NCBI RefSeq assembly: GCF_900155385.1
Contig: NZ_LT699745.1
Coordinates: 11,578 to 75,577 of the forward strand
Direction: 5' to 3'
Length of the DNA: 64,000 bases
Source of the DNA: Vreelandella massiliensis
GTDB lineage: Bacteria; Pseudomonadota; Gammaproteobacteria; Pseudomonadales; Halomonadaceae
Made by a program: the position numbers and the translations under genes
In this document: one piece after another, positions 1-10,903 of the stretch
Numbering within the stretch: position 1 is the first letter of the stretch
Layout: every line of letters starts with the position of its first letter
Notes under the pieces: generated by a model
The model's input: only the letters and a program-made list of their open reading frames with translations
Databases searched by the model: none
What the model was told of the DNA's origin: nothing

Positions 1-16
1 TGATCAGGTAATTCAT
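1..16 (-). other. 3' arm of the 16S precursor processing stem
   Basis: The first 16 bases are the exact reverse complement of 1728-1743, on the other side of the 16S gene. Pairing continues imperfectly inward (about 17-30 with about 1713-1727). In the precursor rRNA this would form the long stem flanking 16S that RNase III cuts. Confidence 0.8.
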
Positions 17-49
17 TGTGAGCGCTTACCGCGAGGATGACGCATCGGT

Positions 50-1583
<1,534 letters not shown>

Positions 1584-1727
1584 AAAATCATACAGTTCTT
1601 GCCTGCCCGAAGGCAGAAGCGAACCAATCTTGGCTCAAGGTTTCAAACGAATTCAGTCAAATTGACATTTGACGAGTCGCTTGCCTTGATAATAGGTGAT
1701 TTGTCACCCTCATCGGCAAGCGCCCAC

Positions 1728-1743
1728 ATGAATTACCTGATCA
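1728..1743 (-). other. 5' arm of the 16S precursor processing stem
   Basis: Exact 16-base complement of positions 1-16. It lies in the rRNA leader about 145 nt upstream of the mature 16S 5' end, as expected for the RNase III processing stem. Confidence 0.8.
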
Positions 1744-1745
1744 AA

Positions 1746-1758
1746 TTCTTAAAGAGCG
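1746..1758 (-). promoter_or_regulatory. rrn boxA antitermination site
   Basis: On the minus strand this reads cGCTCTTTAAgA, close to the rRNA leader boxA (TGCTCTTTAACA in E. coli). It lies between the promoter and the processing stem, where Nus factors load. NusA is encoded at 32472-33986. Confidence 0.7.
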
Positions 1759-1811
1759 TGTCACTGAAGCGCTTCGATAACCGGAAGCCCTTGCCTCAGC
1801 GAGGAGGGCGT

Positions 1812-1839
1812 ATTCTACGCATCCCTGAGTGTTTGTCAA
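1812..1839 (-). promoter_or_regulatory. rrn P1-type sigma-70 promoter
   Basis: On the minus strand: TTGACA (1834-1839), 16 bp, TAGAAT (1812-1817), then a GC-rich discriminator. The 16-bp spacer and the GC-rich discriminator are hallmarks of stringently controlled rRNA P1 promoters. The sequence upstream of the -35 box is A+T-rich and could act as an UP element. The region 1584-2014 between 16S and tyrS holds only this promoter and the rRNA leader elements. Confidence 0.8.
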
Positions 1840-2014
1840 TCGCTATTTTCAGTGGCTGAATTCAGCAATGTAGGTGAGCAGACAATCGCTCTAACCTACT
1901 GACAAACCGAAGGTTTCCACCTTCATTTACCGCTGGTAACGCTTGGCGTCCCCGGCAGCGGATGCGTACTTTACGGGCTCAACGCCGGGTTGGCAAGGGG
2001 CTGTGAGAAAAAAT

Positions 2015-3214
2015 TCACATAAGCGTCACGCGGGCGTAACGTTTCTTCCCTGCTTGAATGACATATGCCTTGCCTGTGGGCAGCATGGTGTCTTGAGCAA
2101 CAACCTCCCCATCGACTTTTACGCTGCCATTTTTCAGCATATCTTTGGCCTGAGCACTATTTTTGGTCAGCCCCGAGCGGTTTAGCACAGCCGCAATCGG
2201 TGCCTGCTCGCCACCCTCAAAATCAACCTCTACTTCCGGCAAGTCCGCGGGCAGCTCTCCGTCCGCTAGCTGATTGCCGGCGGATTTATGCGCATTCGCG
2301 GCGGCTTCGTCATCGTGGTAGCGGGCAATCAGTTCGCGCGCCAACACCATTTTGATATCACGCGGGTTAGCACCCTGCTCGACGTCGCGCTTAAGCACCT
2401 CAATCCCTTCGTTCGACTTCAGCGATAAAAGCTCAAAGTAGCGCCACATCAAGCTATCAGGCATAGAAACCAGCTTGTTGAACATCGACCCGGGCGATTC
2501 GTCAACGCCAACGTAGTTACCCAGCGACTTGGACATTTTCTGCACGCCATCCAAGCCCTCCAGCAGCGGCATGGTGATCACGACCTGGGGTTCTTGGCCG
2601 AAGTGCTTTTGAATCTCGCGCCCCATGAGCAGGTTGAACTTCTGGTCCGTACCGCCGAGCTCAACATCCGCCTCAAGGGCAACCGAGTCGTAGCCTTGCA
2701 CCAACGGGTAGAGAAACTCGTGAATCGCGATGGACTGGTTGGCCTTGTAACGCTTCTCGAAATCGTCACGCTCAAGCATGCGCGCCACGGTGCTCTGCGC
2801 GGCGAGCTCGATCATCTTGGCGGCGGTGAGTTCGCTAAACCACTCGGAGTTAAAGCGCACCTCGGTCTTTTCCGGGTCGAGGATCTTGAACACCTGCGCT
2901 TTATAGGTCTCAGCGTTGGCTTTGACGTCAGCCTCGGTGAGCGGTTTGCGCGTCACGTTTTTGCCGGTAGGGTCACCGATGCGGCCGGTAAAATCCCCGA
3001 TCAGGAAGATAACGGTATGCCCCAACTCCTGGAACTGGCGCATTTTGGTCAAAAGCACGCTGTGGCCAAGGTGCAGATCAGGCGCTGTAGGATCAAACCC
3101 CGCTTTAATACGCAGCTTGCGACCGGAGGCCAGCTTTTTTTTCAACTCATCCTCTAGCAGGATTTCATGCGTACCTCGCGACAACAGGGCTAACGCCTGA
3201 TCCACCTCGCTCAT
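2015..3214 (-). CDS. tyrS: Tyrosine--tRNA ligase
   Basis: Charges tRNA-Tyr with tyrosine in the cytoplasm. The 399-residue protein has the class I HIGH motif as HLGH at residues 48-51, a KMSKS loop at 226-230 (followed by LGNYVGV), and a C-terminal S4 RNA-binding domain over about the last 65 residues. The length and the motif spacing fit the longer TyrRS subfamily (TyrZ type) found in Pseudomonas and relatives. The frame is open 7 codons further upstream, but GGAGAG five bases before the ATG at 3214 favours the start MSEVDQ. It sits directly upstream of a ribosomal RNA operon in the same orientation, the same position as tyrZ in P. aeruginosa as I recall. Divergent from anmK. Confidence 0.96.
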   Translation of the reverse strand: MSEVDQALALLSRGTHEILLEDELKKKLASGRKLRIKAGFDPTAPDLHLGHSVLLTKMRQFQELGHTVIFLIGDFTGRIGDPTGKNVTRKPLTEADVKANAETYKAQVFKILDPEKTEVRFNSEWFSELTAAKMIELAAQSTVARMLERDDFEKRYKANQSIAIHEFLYPLVQGYDSVALEADVELGGTDQKFNLLMGREIQKHFGQEPQVVITMPLLEGLDGVQKMSKSLGNYVGVDESPGSMFNKLVSMPDSLMWRYFELLSLKSNEGIEVLKRDVEQGANPRDIKMVLARELIARYHDDEAAANAHKSAGNQLADGELPADLPEVEVDFEGGEQAPIAAVLNRSGLTKNSAQAKDMLKNGSVKVDGEVVAQDTMLPTGKAYVIQAGKKRYARVTLM

Positions 3215-3355
3215 TGCTTCTCTCCATTGACTCAAACTGCCCGCCAGGGCATTTAGGGTGATAAATAGCGCACGATGTTACCATGCCGGCTACATTTGGT
3301 TGAGCCTTTGCGCTCGCGACGTTTTGAAACCTGCGCCAGCCTCTAGAGAAGCTCT

Positions 3356-4495
3356 ATGCACGAGAGACACCACGACAACGCGCCTGAACGCTATATCGGT
3401 TTGATGTCCGGCACCAGCCTTGATGGTATCGATGCGGCGCTGGTTGAGTTCCCTTCTGACGCTGTTCCACGCCTGGCCGCCACGCACGCTGTCACGATGC
3501 CGCAGGCGTTGCGCGAGGCACTGCTGGCAGTGTGCCACGCTGAAAAGGTGAGCTTTGCCCAACTCGCCGCTGCCGAAGAGGGCTTTTGCCAACTGCAGGC
3601 CGATGCCGTGAATGCCCTACTGCGCCAACAGGCGCTGTCACCGTCCGATATCCGCGCCGTTGGCAGCCACGGCCAAACCATTGAGCACGCCCCGCAGGGC
3701 CATAACGGAGGACCGGCCTATACGCTGCAGCTGGATAACCCCAGCCGACTCGCCGAGCTGACCGGCTGTCGCGTCGTGGCTGACTTTCGTCGCCGCGATT
3801 TAGCCGCCGGCGGGCAGGCGGCCCCGCTAGCGCCGGCTTTTCATCAAGCGCTGTTTCAAAGCCCAACAGAAGCACGCGTCGTGCTCAACCTCGGGGGGTT
3901 TGCCAATGTGACGTGGTTACCGCCAGGCGACGCCCCCCCTCTGGGGTTTGATACCGGCCCGGCCAACGTGCTGCTGGATGCGTGGTTTCAGCGCCACCAG
4001 AAAGGCGCGTTCGATCGCGATGGCAAGTGGGCTGCTGGTGGAAACGTCGACGCCGCGCTGCTGGCGCGCCTGCTAAGCGAGCCGTTTTTTCATCAGCCGC
4101 CGCCGCGCAGTACGGGCCGTGAGCGCTTTCACCTGCCCTGGCTTGAGCGTCACTTGTCCGGCCAAGAGTCGCCCCAAGCGGTGCAAGCGACACTGGCGGA
4201 GCTGACCGCTAAAAGCGTTGCGCAGGGGGTTAAGCACTTGCTGAAGGAAAAAGCCTTCACGCTGATCATCGCCGGCGGCGGCGCCCACAACGGCGATCTG
4301 TGCCAACGGCTAGCGCGCCTTCTACCGCAAGCAACGCTCAGTACGCCGGATGCTTGGGGCTGGCCCGCCGACTGGATTGAAGCCGGGGCGTTTGCCTGGC
4401 TCGCGCATCGGCGTTTGCACTACCTGCCAAGCAATTTACCCAGCGTCACCGGTGCCGCCGGCCCCCGGGTGCTCGGTGGCGTTTACGCCCCTTAA
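3356..4495 (+). CDS. anmK: Anhydro-N-acetylmuramic acid kinase
   Basis: Cell-wall recycling enzyme: uses ATP and water to open and phosphorylate 1,6-anhydro-MurNAc to MurNAc-6-phosphate. At 379 residues it has the family's usual length. The N-terminal signature GLMSGTSLDGID lies near residues 16-27, SHGQTIEH near 103-110, the second conserved block LNLGGFANVTWLP near 182-194, and the C-terminal phosphate loop IIAGGGAHN near residues 303-311. It is transcribed divergently from tyrS with 141 bp between starts. It converges on pilU with only 20 bp between stop codons and no obvious terminator. Confidence 0.96.
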   Translation: MHERHHDNAPERYIGLMSGTSLDGIDAALVEFPSDAVPRLAATHAVTMPQALREALLAVCHAEKVSFAQLAAAEEGFCQLQADAVNALLRQQALSPSDIRAVGSHGQTIEHAPQGHNGGPAYTLQLDNPSRLAELTGCRVVADFRRRDLAAGGQAAPLAPAFHQALFQSPTEARVVLNLGGFANVTWLPPGDAPPLGFDTGPANVLLDAWFQRHQKGAFDRDGKWAAGGNVDAALLARLLSEPFFHQPPPRSTGRERFHLPWLERHLSGQESPQAVQATLAELTAKSVAQGVKHLLKEKAFTLIIAGGGAHNGDLCQRLARLLPQATLSTPDAWGWPADWIEAGAFAWLAHRRLHYLPSNLPSVTGAAGPRVLGGVYAP

Positions 4496-4515
4496 GCACC
4501 GCGCTGGGAAAGCGG

Positions 4516-5667
4516 CTAAAAGTCATCTTCGTCGCGCAGCGCAAGGCCGCTTGGCACCTGCTCATCCAGCGATAGATTCGCGTCGGCGCCGCCGTACTTG
4601 AGCATCATGCGCAGGTCATTTGCGGAATCCGCGTGGGCAAGCGCCACTTCTTCGGTGATATCACCGGCTTGATGAAGGTCAAACAGCGCCTGATCGAAGG
4701 TCTGCATGCCGCCGTCGCGGGATTTCGCCATGGCGCCTTTGATTTCGCCGACCTCGCCTTTGCTGATCAAATCCGCGATACGCGGCGACTGCAGCATGAT
4801 TTCGATCGCCGGGCAGCGCCCGCTCCCTTTCTTGGGCAGCAGCTGCTGGGCCACGATGGCGCGCAGGTTGAGCGACAGATCCATCCAGATCTGCTCGTGA
4901 CGCTCATGGGGGAAAAAGTTGATGATACGATCGAGCGCCTGGTTGGCGTTGTTGGCGTGCAGCGTCGCCAAGCAGAGGTGCCCCGTTTCGGCGAAGGTGA
5001 GCGCGTGCTCCATGGTTTCGCGGGTGCGTATCTCGCCGATCAGAATCACATCCGGGGCTTGGCGCAGGGTGTTTTTCAGCGCCACCTCGAAAGATTCGGT
5101 ATCGATCCCCACTTCGCGCTGATTGACGATCGCGCGCTTGTGCGGATGGATGTACTCGATCGGGTCCTCGACGCTGATGATATGCCCGCCGACGGTTTCG
5201 TTGCGCTGCTGGATCATCGCCGCAAGCGTGGTGGATTTCCCCGTGCCGGTGCCGCCGACCACCAGCACTAGCCCGCGCTTGGCCCGCGCCAGCTCGCCCA
5301 GGGCGGGCGGCACCCCAAGACTCTCTAGCTTGGGGATTTCCAGAGAAATGCGGCGAACCACCATCGCCATCTGGTTGCGCTGCTGAAACGCGCTCACGCG
5401 AAAGCGGCCTTTATCGCCAAGGCTCAGGGCGAAATTAGCCTCCCGCTCCTCCTGAAAGCGCTGGCGCAGCCCTTCTGGCACGGTGTGGGTCACCAGCTCT
5501 TTTACTTGGTGCTCGCTGAGCGGCTGCTTGCCCAACGGCGTTAAACCATCCGACATCTTAAAGCTCGGCGGCGCGCCGACTGAAATCAGCAAATCGGAAG
5601 CCTGCTGCTCGACCATAATCCCCAACAGCTGATGCAGCCACTGGGTTGGCGTAACGGTTTCGCTCAT
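4516..5667 (-). CDS. pilU: Type IV pilus retraction ATPase, PilU-like
   Basis: Hexameric AAA-type motor of the PilT/PilU/GspE family, an accessory ATPase for pilus retraction at the inner-membrane base. 383 residues. Walker A GGTGTGKS lies at 138-145, the Asp box as SVEDPIEYIHPHKRAIVNQREVG-type sequence near 170, Walker B ILIGEIRTRE near 215, and the His box GHLCLATLHANNANQALDRI near 235. The longer C-terminus and the IRTRETMEHAL block match PilU rather than PilT. It lies 22 bp downstream of pilT and is surely in one operon with it. SD GGAGAG precedes the ATG. Confidence 0.93.
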   Translation of the reverse strand: MSETVTPTQWLHQLLGIMVEQQASDLLISVGAPPSFKMSDGLTPLGKQPLSEHQVKELVTHTVPEGLRQRFQEEREANFALSLGDKGRFRVSAFQQRNQMAMVVRRISLEIPKLESLGVPPALGELARAKRGLVLVVGGTGTGKSTTLAAMIQQRNETVGGHIISVEDPIEYIHPHKRAIVNQREVGIDTESFEVALKNTLRQAPDVILIGEIRTRETMEHALTFAETGHLCLATLHANNANQALDRIINFFPHERHEQIWMDLSLNLRAIVAQQLLPKKGSGRCPAIEIMLQSPRIADLISKGEVGEIKGAMAKSRDGGMQTFDQALFDLHQAGDITEEVALAHADSANDLRMMLKYGGADANLSLDEQVPSGLALRDEDDF

Positions 5668-5689
5668 ACTGCTCTCCTTGGTTGCCCGG

Positions 5690-6724
5690 TTAGATCGACA
5701 GTTCGCCCTTGGCCCGCGCCTGCGCCTCTTCGCGGCTTACCTTGCCTTCTTTCACCAGCTGGGTGAGCGAGGCGTCGAGCGTCTGCATCCCCAGGTTGCC
5801 GCCGGTTTGAATGGCCGAATAGATCTGCGCCACCTTGTCCTCGCGGATGAGGTTACGCACGGCGGAGGTGGCAATCAGAATCTCGTGCGCCGCCACGCGC
5901 CCGCCGCCTTGGCGTTTGAGCAGCGACTGCGACACCACCGCCTGCAGCGACTCCGACAGCATCGAGCGCACCATGGATTTCTCCTCACCGGGGAAGACGT
6001 CGATGATACGATCAATCGTCTTGGCCGCCGAGGTGGTATGCAGCGTGCCAAACACCAGATGGCCGGTTTCCGCCGCCGTGAGCGCCAGGCGAATGGTTTC
6101 CAGGTCGCGCAGCTCGCCGACCAAAATGACGTCTGGGTCTTCGCGCAGGGCACTGCGCAGCGCGTCGGCAAAGCTGTGCGTGTCGCGATGCACTTCGCGC
6201 TGATTGACCAGGCAACGCTTGCTGGTATGCACAAACTCCACCGGGTCCTCAATGGTCAAGATGTGCTCGTAGCGGTGGTTGTTCACGTAATCGATCATCG
6301 CCGCCAGCGTCGTACTTTTACCCGAGCCGGTGGGGCCGGTCACCAGCACAAGGCCTCGTGGCAGCATGGAGAAGCGCTCGAATACCTCGCCCATTCCCAG
6401 CGTTTCCATCGTCAGCACTTCGTTGGGAATGGTACGAAACACCGCGCCCGCGCCGCGAGCTTGGTTAAAGGCATTGACCCTGAAGCGCGCCACACCCGGC
6501 ACTTCAAAGGAGAAATCGACTTCCAGGTGCTCCTCGTACTCCCGCCGTTGGCGGTCGCCCATGATGTCGTAGATCAGCTTACGGACCTCATTATTGTCCA
6601 TTGCCGGCACATTGAGCCGGCGAATATCGCCGTCAACGCGTATCATGGGCGGCAATCCTGCCGATAAGTGCAGGTCAGAGGCATTCTGCTTTGCCGAGAA
6701 TGCCAGCAGTTCGGTAATATCCAT
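5690..6724 (-). CDS. pilT: Type IV pilus retraction ATPase PilT
   Basis: Main motor for type IV pilus retraction, needed for twitching and for DNA uptake where these exist. 344 residues, the same length I recall for P. aeruginosa PilT. Walker A GPTGSGKS at 130-137, Asp box with TIEDPVEFVH, Walker B ILVGELRDLETIRLALTAAE-type region, and the AIRNLIRE-like C-terminal motif as SAVRNLIRED, which is characteristic of PilT and required for retraction. First gene of the pilT-pilU pair. The start lies 33 bp from the divergent yggS start, so both promoters are packed in that gap or inside the coding ends. Confidence 0.95.
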   Translation of the reverse strand: MDITELLAFSAKQNASDLHLSAGLPPMIRVDGDIRRLNVPAMDNNEVRKLIYDIMGDRQRREYEEHLEVDFSFEVPGVARFRVNAFNQARGAGAVFRTIPNEVLTMETLGMGEVFERFSMLPRGLVLVTGPTGSGKSTTLAAMIDYVNNHRYEHILTIEDPVEFVHTSKRCLVNQREVHRDTHSFADALRSALREDPDVILVGELRDLETIRLALTAAETGHLVFGTLHTTSAAKTIDRIIDVFPGEEKSMVRSMLSESLQAVVSQSLLKRQGGGRVAAHEILIATSAVRNLIREDKVAQIYSAIQTGGNLGMQTLDASLTQLVKEGKVSREEAQARAKGELSI

Positions 6725-6757
6725 CTCACTTCCCCAGCTGCGGTAAGGTGCTTGAGT

Positions 6758-7462
6758 ATGACAGACATTGCCCTTGATGCGTCACTCGCCAACGCCCGGG
6801 CGCGTTTAGCGCGCGCGCTGGACGCTGCCGGCCGACCTCCGGATGACGCCAGGCTACTTGCCGTCAGCAAGACCAAGCCCGCCTTGATGATCCGCCAGGC
6901 GTGGCAGCTTGGGCAGCGCGAATTCGGCGAAAACTACCTGCAAGAAGCGCTGGACAAGCAAACGGAGCTGGCCGATCTCGACGCTATCGTGTGGCATTTC
7001 ATCGGCCCGCTGCAATCGAACAAAACCCGCGCCGCCGCCGAGCACTTTGATTGGGTCCACAGCGTCGATCGGCTCAAAATCGCCAAGCGCTTAAGTGAGC
7101 AGCGTCCTGAGGCACTCGACCCGCTCAATGTCTGCCTACAGGTCAACATCAGCCGGGAAGTGAGCAAATCCGGCGTGCTGCCCGAAGCGCTCCCTGAGCT
7201 TGCCGCTGCGGTGGCCGAACTGCCGCGCCTGCGTCTGCGCGGGCTGATGGCGATTCCCGCCCCGGCGGAATCGTTAGAGGCGCAGCGTAAACCGCTTGCC
7301 GCTTTGCGCTGCGCGCAGGAAAGCCTTAAGCAAGCGCTACCCGAGGCGCCGCTGGACACGCTCTCCATGGGCATGAGCGACGATCTCGAGGCCGCTATTT
7401 TGGAAGGCGCTACGCTGGTACGTTTAGGCACGGCCATTTTTGGCGCCCGCGCGCCGCGTTGA
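6758..7462 (+). CDS. yggS: YggS/PROSC-family pyridoxal phosphate homeostasis protein
   Basis: Fold-type III PLP-binding protein of about 234 residues that buffers free pyridoxal phosphate and affects amino-acid balance. It has no known catalytic reaction. The PLP lysine is K38 in AVSKTKP, followed by the conserved FGENYLQEA block. HFIGPLQSNK and SMGMSDDLEAAI (phosphate-binding region) are also present. The ATG at 6758 is preceded by TAAGGTG, so I take it over the longer upstream frame that would overlap pilT. Next to proC in the same direction, as in very many bacteria. Confidence 0.95.
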   Translation: MTDIALDASLANARARLARALDAAGRPPDDARLLAVSKTKPALMIRQAWQLGQREFGENYLQEALDKQTELADLDAIVWHFIGPLQSNKTRAAAEHFDWVHSVDRLKIAKRLSEQRPEALDPLNVCLQVNISREVSKSGVLPEALPELAAAVAELPRLRLRGLMAIPAPAESLEAQRKPLAALRCAQESLKQALPEAPLDTLSMGMSDDLEAAILEGATLVRLGTAIFGARAPR

Positions 7463-7525
7463 CGCGCCCTTCTCACTCATTCCAGGCTCTTACTTAACTA
7501 GGCCCCTTATTAAATAGGACTTCCC

Positions 7526-8353
7526 ATGGCGAATCACATCACCTTTATCGGCGCCGGCAACATGGCCAGCGCCATTATCGGCGGCCTCATCGACAGCGGC
7601 GTCTCCCCGTCCACCATCACGGCCACCTCACCCGATGACGCGATGCTTGCCCCGGTGCGCGAGCGCCTGGGCATTCATACCCATACCGATAACAGTGCCG
7701 CCGTCGCTCAGGCCGATGTCGTCGTGCTGGCAGTGAAGCCGCAAATCATGCGCGAGGTGTGTGAGGCGATGCGCGACAGCGTTCAGCGCCAAAAGCCGCT
7801 GATCATCTCGATTGCGGCCGGCTTGGATGCCGATACCATCGACGCGTGGCTGGGTGGTGGCAACGCCCTGGTGCGCTGCATGCCTAACACGCCTTCACTG
7901 GTGGGCATGGGGGCTAGCGGCCTGTTCGCCAACGCCCACGTCAGCGCAGAGCAGCGCGACGTTGCCACTGAGCTAATGGAGGCGGTGGGGCTTGTTGAGT
8001 GGGTGGACGACGAAAAACTGTTAGAGGCGGTCACGGCCGTTTCCGGTAGCGCACCGGCCTACTTTTTCTTAATGTTTGAAGCCATGGAGGAAGCCGGAGC
8101 GAAACTGGGATTACCCGCCGAAACCGCCCGCCGCTTGGCGATACAGACCGCCCTGGGCGCGGCCACCATGGCCAAACAGAGCGACAAAGACCCAGCCACG
8201 CTCAAGCAAAACGTGATGTCGCCCGGCGGCACCACCGAACGGGCCATTGCCCATCTGGAAGCGGCCAACTTGCGCACCACCATGGAAGAGGCGATGCAAG
8301 TCTGCGCCAAACGTGCCCAAGAAATGGCCCAAGAGCTAAGCGGCACATCTTAA
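7526..8353 (+). CDS. proC: Pyrroline-5-carboxylate reductase
   Basis: Last step of proline synthesis: NAD(P)H-dependent reduction of pyrroline-5-carboxylate. 275 residues with the Rossmann GAGNMASAIIGGL at about 9-21. The P5CR signature in the C-terminal dimerisation domain runs from SGSAPAYFFLMFEAMEEAG to VMSPGGTTERAI. Lies 63 bp after yggS and 62 bp before the YggT gene, probably one operon. In a halophile the step may also matter because proline can serve as a compatible solute; that is inference. Confidence 0.96.
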   Translation: MANHITFIGAGNMASAIIGGLIDSGVSPSTITATSPDDAMLAPVRERLGIHTHTDNSAAVAQADVVVLAVKPQIMREVCEAMRDSVQRQKPLIISIAAGLDADTIDAWLGGGNALVRCMPNTPSLVGMGASGLFANAHVSAEQRDVATELMEAVGLVEWVDDEKLLEAVTAVSGSAPAYFFLMFEAMEEAGAKLGLPAETARRLAIQTALGAATMAKQSDKDPATLKQNVMSPGGTTERAIAHLEAANLRTTMEEAMQVCAKRAQEMAQELSGTS

Positions 8354-8415
8354 TCAACCACGCGATTATACCTACGCACTAGCACGCACCATCACGTGAC
8401 GACGGAGAGAACATA

Positions 8416-9009
8416 ATGGGCAACTCACTGGGCAGCGCCGGGCTAATGCTGGTCAACTCCCTGATCAACATTTACCTGTTTATCTTGATGCTGCGCTTTT
8501 TGCTGCAAGCCTCGCAGGCAGATTATTACAACCCGCTGAGCCAGTCGGTGGTAAAAATCACCCAGCCGGTGGTGGGGCTTTTTCAAGGGTTTCTGGGCCC
8601 CGTTGCCGGCCGGTTTGACCTTGCCACCCTCGCCGCCGCCTTTGTCCTCAAAGTGTTGAGCATGGTGGGGATCTTTATGGTGATCGGCGTGGGGTTGCCG
8701 CCCATTGCGGGGCTTTTGATCGGCGGGGTGGCAGCACTCGCCAACGCGATTTTAAAGATTTACTTCTTCGCGCTGATCGTGATGATTATTTTAAGCTGGG
8801 TCGCCCCCAATGCCAGCCACCCCGGCGCGCTTCTGGTGATGCAGCTTGTCGAGCCCATCATGGCCCCGGTGCGCAAGGTGATTCCACCGCTGGGTATGAT
8901 CGATCTCTCCCCGATCGTGGTGTTCATCGCCATCAACTTGATTGATGGGTTAGTCGTCGGCGCACTGGTGCGCGCGGCCGGTATTTCCGGCGCGCTGGTC
9001 GGGCTTTAA
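8416..9009 (+). CDS. yggT: YggT-family integral membrane protein
   Basis: 197-residue inner-membrane protein with two YGGT repeats. The first repeat covers about residues 10-95 (LINIYLFILMLRFLLQ with downstream NPLSQSVVKITQPV), the second about 105-190 (ILSWVAPNASHPGALLV, VEPIMAPVRKVIPPLGMIDLSP). Four or more hydrophobic segments. Molecular function is unknown; family members have been linked to osmotic tolerance and cell envelope or division. GGAGAG precedes the ATG. Placed between proC and metX exactly as in Pseudomonas. Confidence 0.93.
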   Translation: MGNSLGSAGLMLVNSLINIYLFILMLRFLLQASQADYYNPLSQSVVKITQPVVGLFQGFLGPVAGRFDLATLAAAFVLKVLSMVGIFMVIGVGLPPIAGLLIGGVAALANAILKIYFFALIVMIILSWVAPNASHPGALLVMQLVEPIMAPVRKVIPPLGMIDLSPIVVFIAINLIDGLVVGALVRAAGISGALVGL

Positions 9010-9060
9010 TGGCTCGCGTAAGGCTTACGTCGTTGAAGATCGTTCTAGCAAGCGGGGTTT

Positions 9061-10287
9061 ATGCCGTTCATGCCTGATTCACACACCGCAGCGACCCAGT
9101 CCCCCCCGGCGAAGGCGCTTCCGGCGGGCTCCGTTGGGGTCGTTACCCCGGAAACCGCGCATTTTGATACGCCACTTGCCCTGGCGTGCGGCAAGGTGCT
9201 CCCCGAGTATGACTTGGTTTATGAAACCTACGGCACGCTCAACGCTGAGCGTAGCAATGCCGTGCTCATTTGCCATGCCCTCTCCGGGCATCACCACGCC
9301 GCCGGTTTTCACAGCCCTGAGGATCGCAAGCCAGGCTGGTGGGACGCGCATATCGGGCCAGGGAAATCGATCGACACCAATCGTTTTTTTGTCGTCTCGC
9401 TCAACAATCTCGGCGGGTGCCACGGCAGCACGGGGCCACTGAGCCACAACCCCGACACCGGGCGCCAGTGGGGGCCGGACTTCCCCATGGTGACGGTTAG
9501 CGACTGGGTCGAAAGCCAAGTGCGGCTAGCGGACTACCTTGGCATCGAGCGCTGGGCCGCCGCCGTGGGCGGAAGCCTCGGCGGTATGCAGGTGATGCAG
9601 TGGAGCATGGCCCACCCTGAGCGCATCGCCAACGCCGTGGTCATTGCCGCCACCCCGCGCCTTTCGGCGCAGAACATCGCCTTCAACGAGGTCGCGCGCC
9701 AGGCGATTCGCTCCGACCCCGACTTTCACGAGGGCTGGTACGGCGAGCACGACACCGTGCCCAAACGCGGGCTCAAACTCGCGCGCATGGTGGGCCATAT
9801 CACCTACCTTTCCGAAGACGCCATGGGCAGCAAGTTTGGCCGCGATTTGCGCAGTAGCGATTTGCACTTCGGTTTTGACGTTGAGTTTCAGGTGGAGTCT
9901 TACCTGCGCCATCAGGGCGACACCTTCTCCACGACGTTCGACGCCAACACTTACCTGCTGATGACCAAGGCGCTGGACTACTTCGACCCGGCGGCGATCT
10001 ACGGGGGCGACCTCTCCCGGGCGCTGGCGCCGGCGCAGTGCCCGTTTTTGGTCATCAGCTTCTCCAGCGACTGGCGTTTTCCGCCTTCGCGCTCCCGCGA
10101 GCTAGTCGATGCGCTGATTCACGCGGGCAAACCGGTGAGCTTTGCCAATATCGATTCGCCCTACGGCCACGACGCTTTCCTGCTGCCCGATGAGCGCTAT
10201 CACGCCATGTTCAGCGCCTTTATGCAGCGCGCCGCACGCGAGCTGAACCTGGACACGCCAACGACGCATAAGGAGGCGCTATCGTGA
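9061..10287 (+). CDS. metX: Homoserine O-acyltransferase MetX (probably O-succinyltransferase)
   Basis: First committed step of methionine synthesis: acylates the homoserine hydroxyl. Alpha/beta-hydrolase fold, 408 residues, with the nucleophile S172 in VGGSLGGMQ. The acid is probably the Asp of [10 protein letters not shown] near 336, and the base is the His of SPYGHDAF near 370. In Gammaproteobacteria with this gene order MetX usually uses succinyl-CoA; the sequence alone does not let me read the acyl specificity with certainty. An alternative ATG lies at 9070. The stop overlaps the metW start, so translation is probably coupled. Confidence 0.94.
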   Translation: MPFMPDSHTAATQSPPAKALPAGSVGVVTPETAHFDTPLALACGKVLPEYDLVYETYGTLNAERSNAVLICHALSGHHHAAGFHSPEDRKPGWWDAHIGPGKSIDTNRFFVVSLNNLGGCHGSTGPLSHNPDTGRQWGPDFPMVTVSDWVESQVRLADYLGIERWAAAVGGSLGGMQVMQWSMAHPERIANAVVIAATPRLSAQNIAFNEVARQAIRSDPDFHEGWYGEHDTVPKRGLKLARMVGHITYLSEDAMGSKFGRDLRSSDLHFGFDVEFQVESYLRHQGDTFSTTFDANTYLLMTKALDYFDPAAIYGGDLSRALAPAQCPFLVISFSSDWRFPPSRSRELVDALIHAGKPVSFANIDSPYGHDAFLLPDERYHAMFSAFMQRAARELNLDTPTTHKEALS

Positions 10288-10886
10288 TGCGCGCCGATCT
10301 CGACATCATTTACGACTGGGTGCCCCAAGGCGCTCGCGTACTCGACCTTGCCTGCGGTGATGGCGTGCTGCTTGAAGCGCTGGCCAAGCACAAAAACGTG
10401 GGCGGCTATGGGTTGGAAATTGACCCGCAAGGCATTACTCGCTGTGTCGAACGCGGCGTGAGCGTCATCGAGCATAACCTCGACGACGGCCTCGGCAGTT
10501 TTAGCGATAACAGCTACGACCTGGTGATCATGACCCAAGCGCTGCAGGCGCTACGCCGCCCGGATAAGATGCTTGATGAAATGCTGCGCGTCGCCGAGGA
10601 GGGCATTATCACTTTCCCCAACTTCGCCTACTGGCGCCACCGGGTGCATTTAGGGCTTCGCGGCTACATGCCGGTGTCCAAGTCGCTGCCCCATGCCTGG
10701 TACGATACGCCCAATATTCACCTGTCGACCTTCAACGATTTTGAACATCTGTGCCGCGATAAGGGTCTGATGATCGTGGATCGTGCCGTCGGCGTCGGCG
10801 ACCATCGCGGCCACTGGACGTCGCGCCTGTGGCCCAACTTATTTGGCGAAATCGCCATTTTTCGCGTTCGTCGTCGCAGAACCTAA
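10284..10886 (+). CDS. metW: Methionine biosynthesis protein MetW
   Basis: Small class I SAM-methyltransferase-fold protein of 200 residues, with motif [13 protein letters not shown] near 15-26 and the conserved [18 protein letters not shown] block typical of MetW. MetW forms a unit with MetX and is required for, or modulates, its acyltransferase activity in Proteobacteria. Two starts are possible: GTG at 10284 (4-bp overlap with metX) or ATG at 10287 (1-bp overlap, TGATG). AAGGAGG at 10270-10276 serves either. Confidence 0.95.
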   Translation: MMRADLDIIYDWVPQGARVLDLACGDGVLLEALAKHKNVGGYGLEIDPQGITRCVERGVSVIEHNLDDGLGSFSDNSYDLVIMTQALQALRRPDKMLDEMLRVAEEGIITFPNFAYWRHRVHLGLRGYMPVSKSLPHAWYDTPNIHLSTFNDFEHLCRDKGLMIVDRAVGVGDHRGHWTSRLWPNLFGEIAIFRVRRRRT

Positions 10887-10903
10887 ATGGGAGAGAACAC
10901 CTC

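Noticed and set aside
2000-2014. A-rich/T-rich hairpin-like sequence near the tyrS stop codon
   Set aside because: The possible TGTGA/TCACA pairing is short and overlaps the stop codon; not a convincing terminator.
5678-6667. 329-codon open frame on the + strand opposite pilT
   Set aside because: Shadow of the pilT codon pattern in a GC-rich gene: no SD, His/Arg/Gln-rich composition, no homology.
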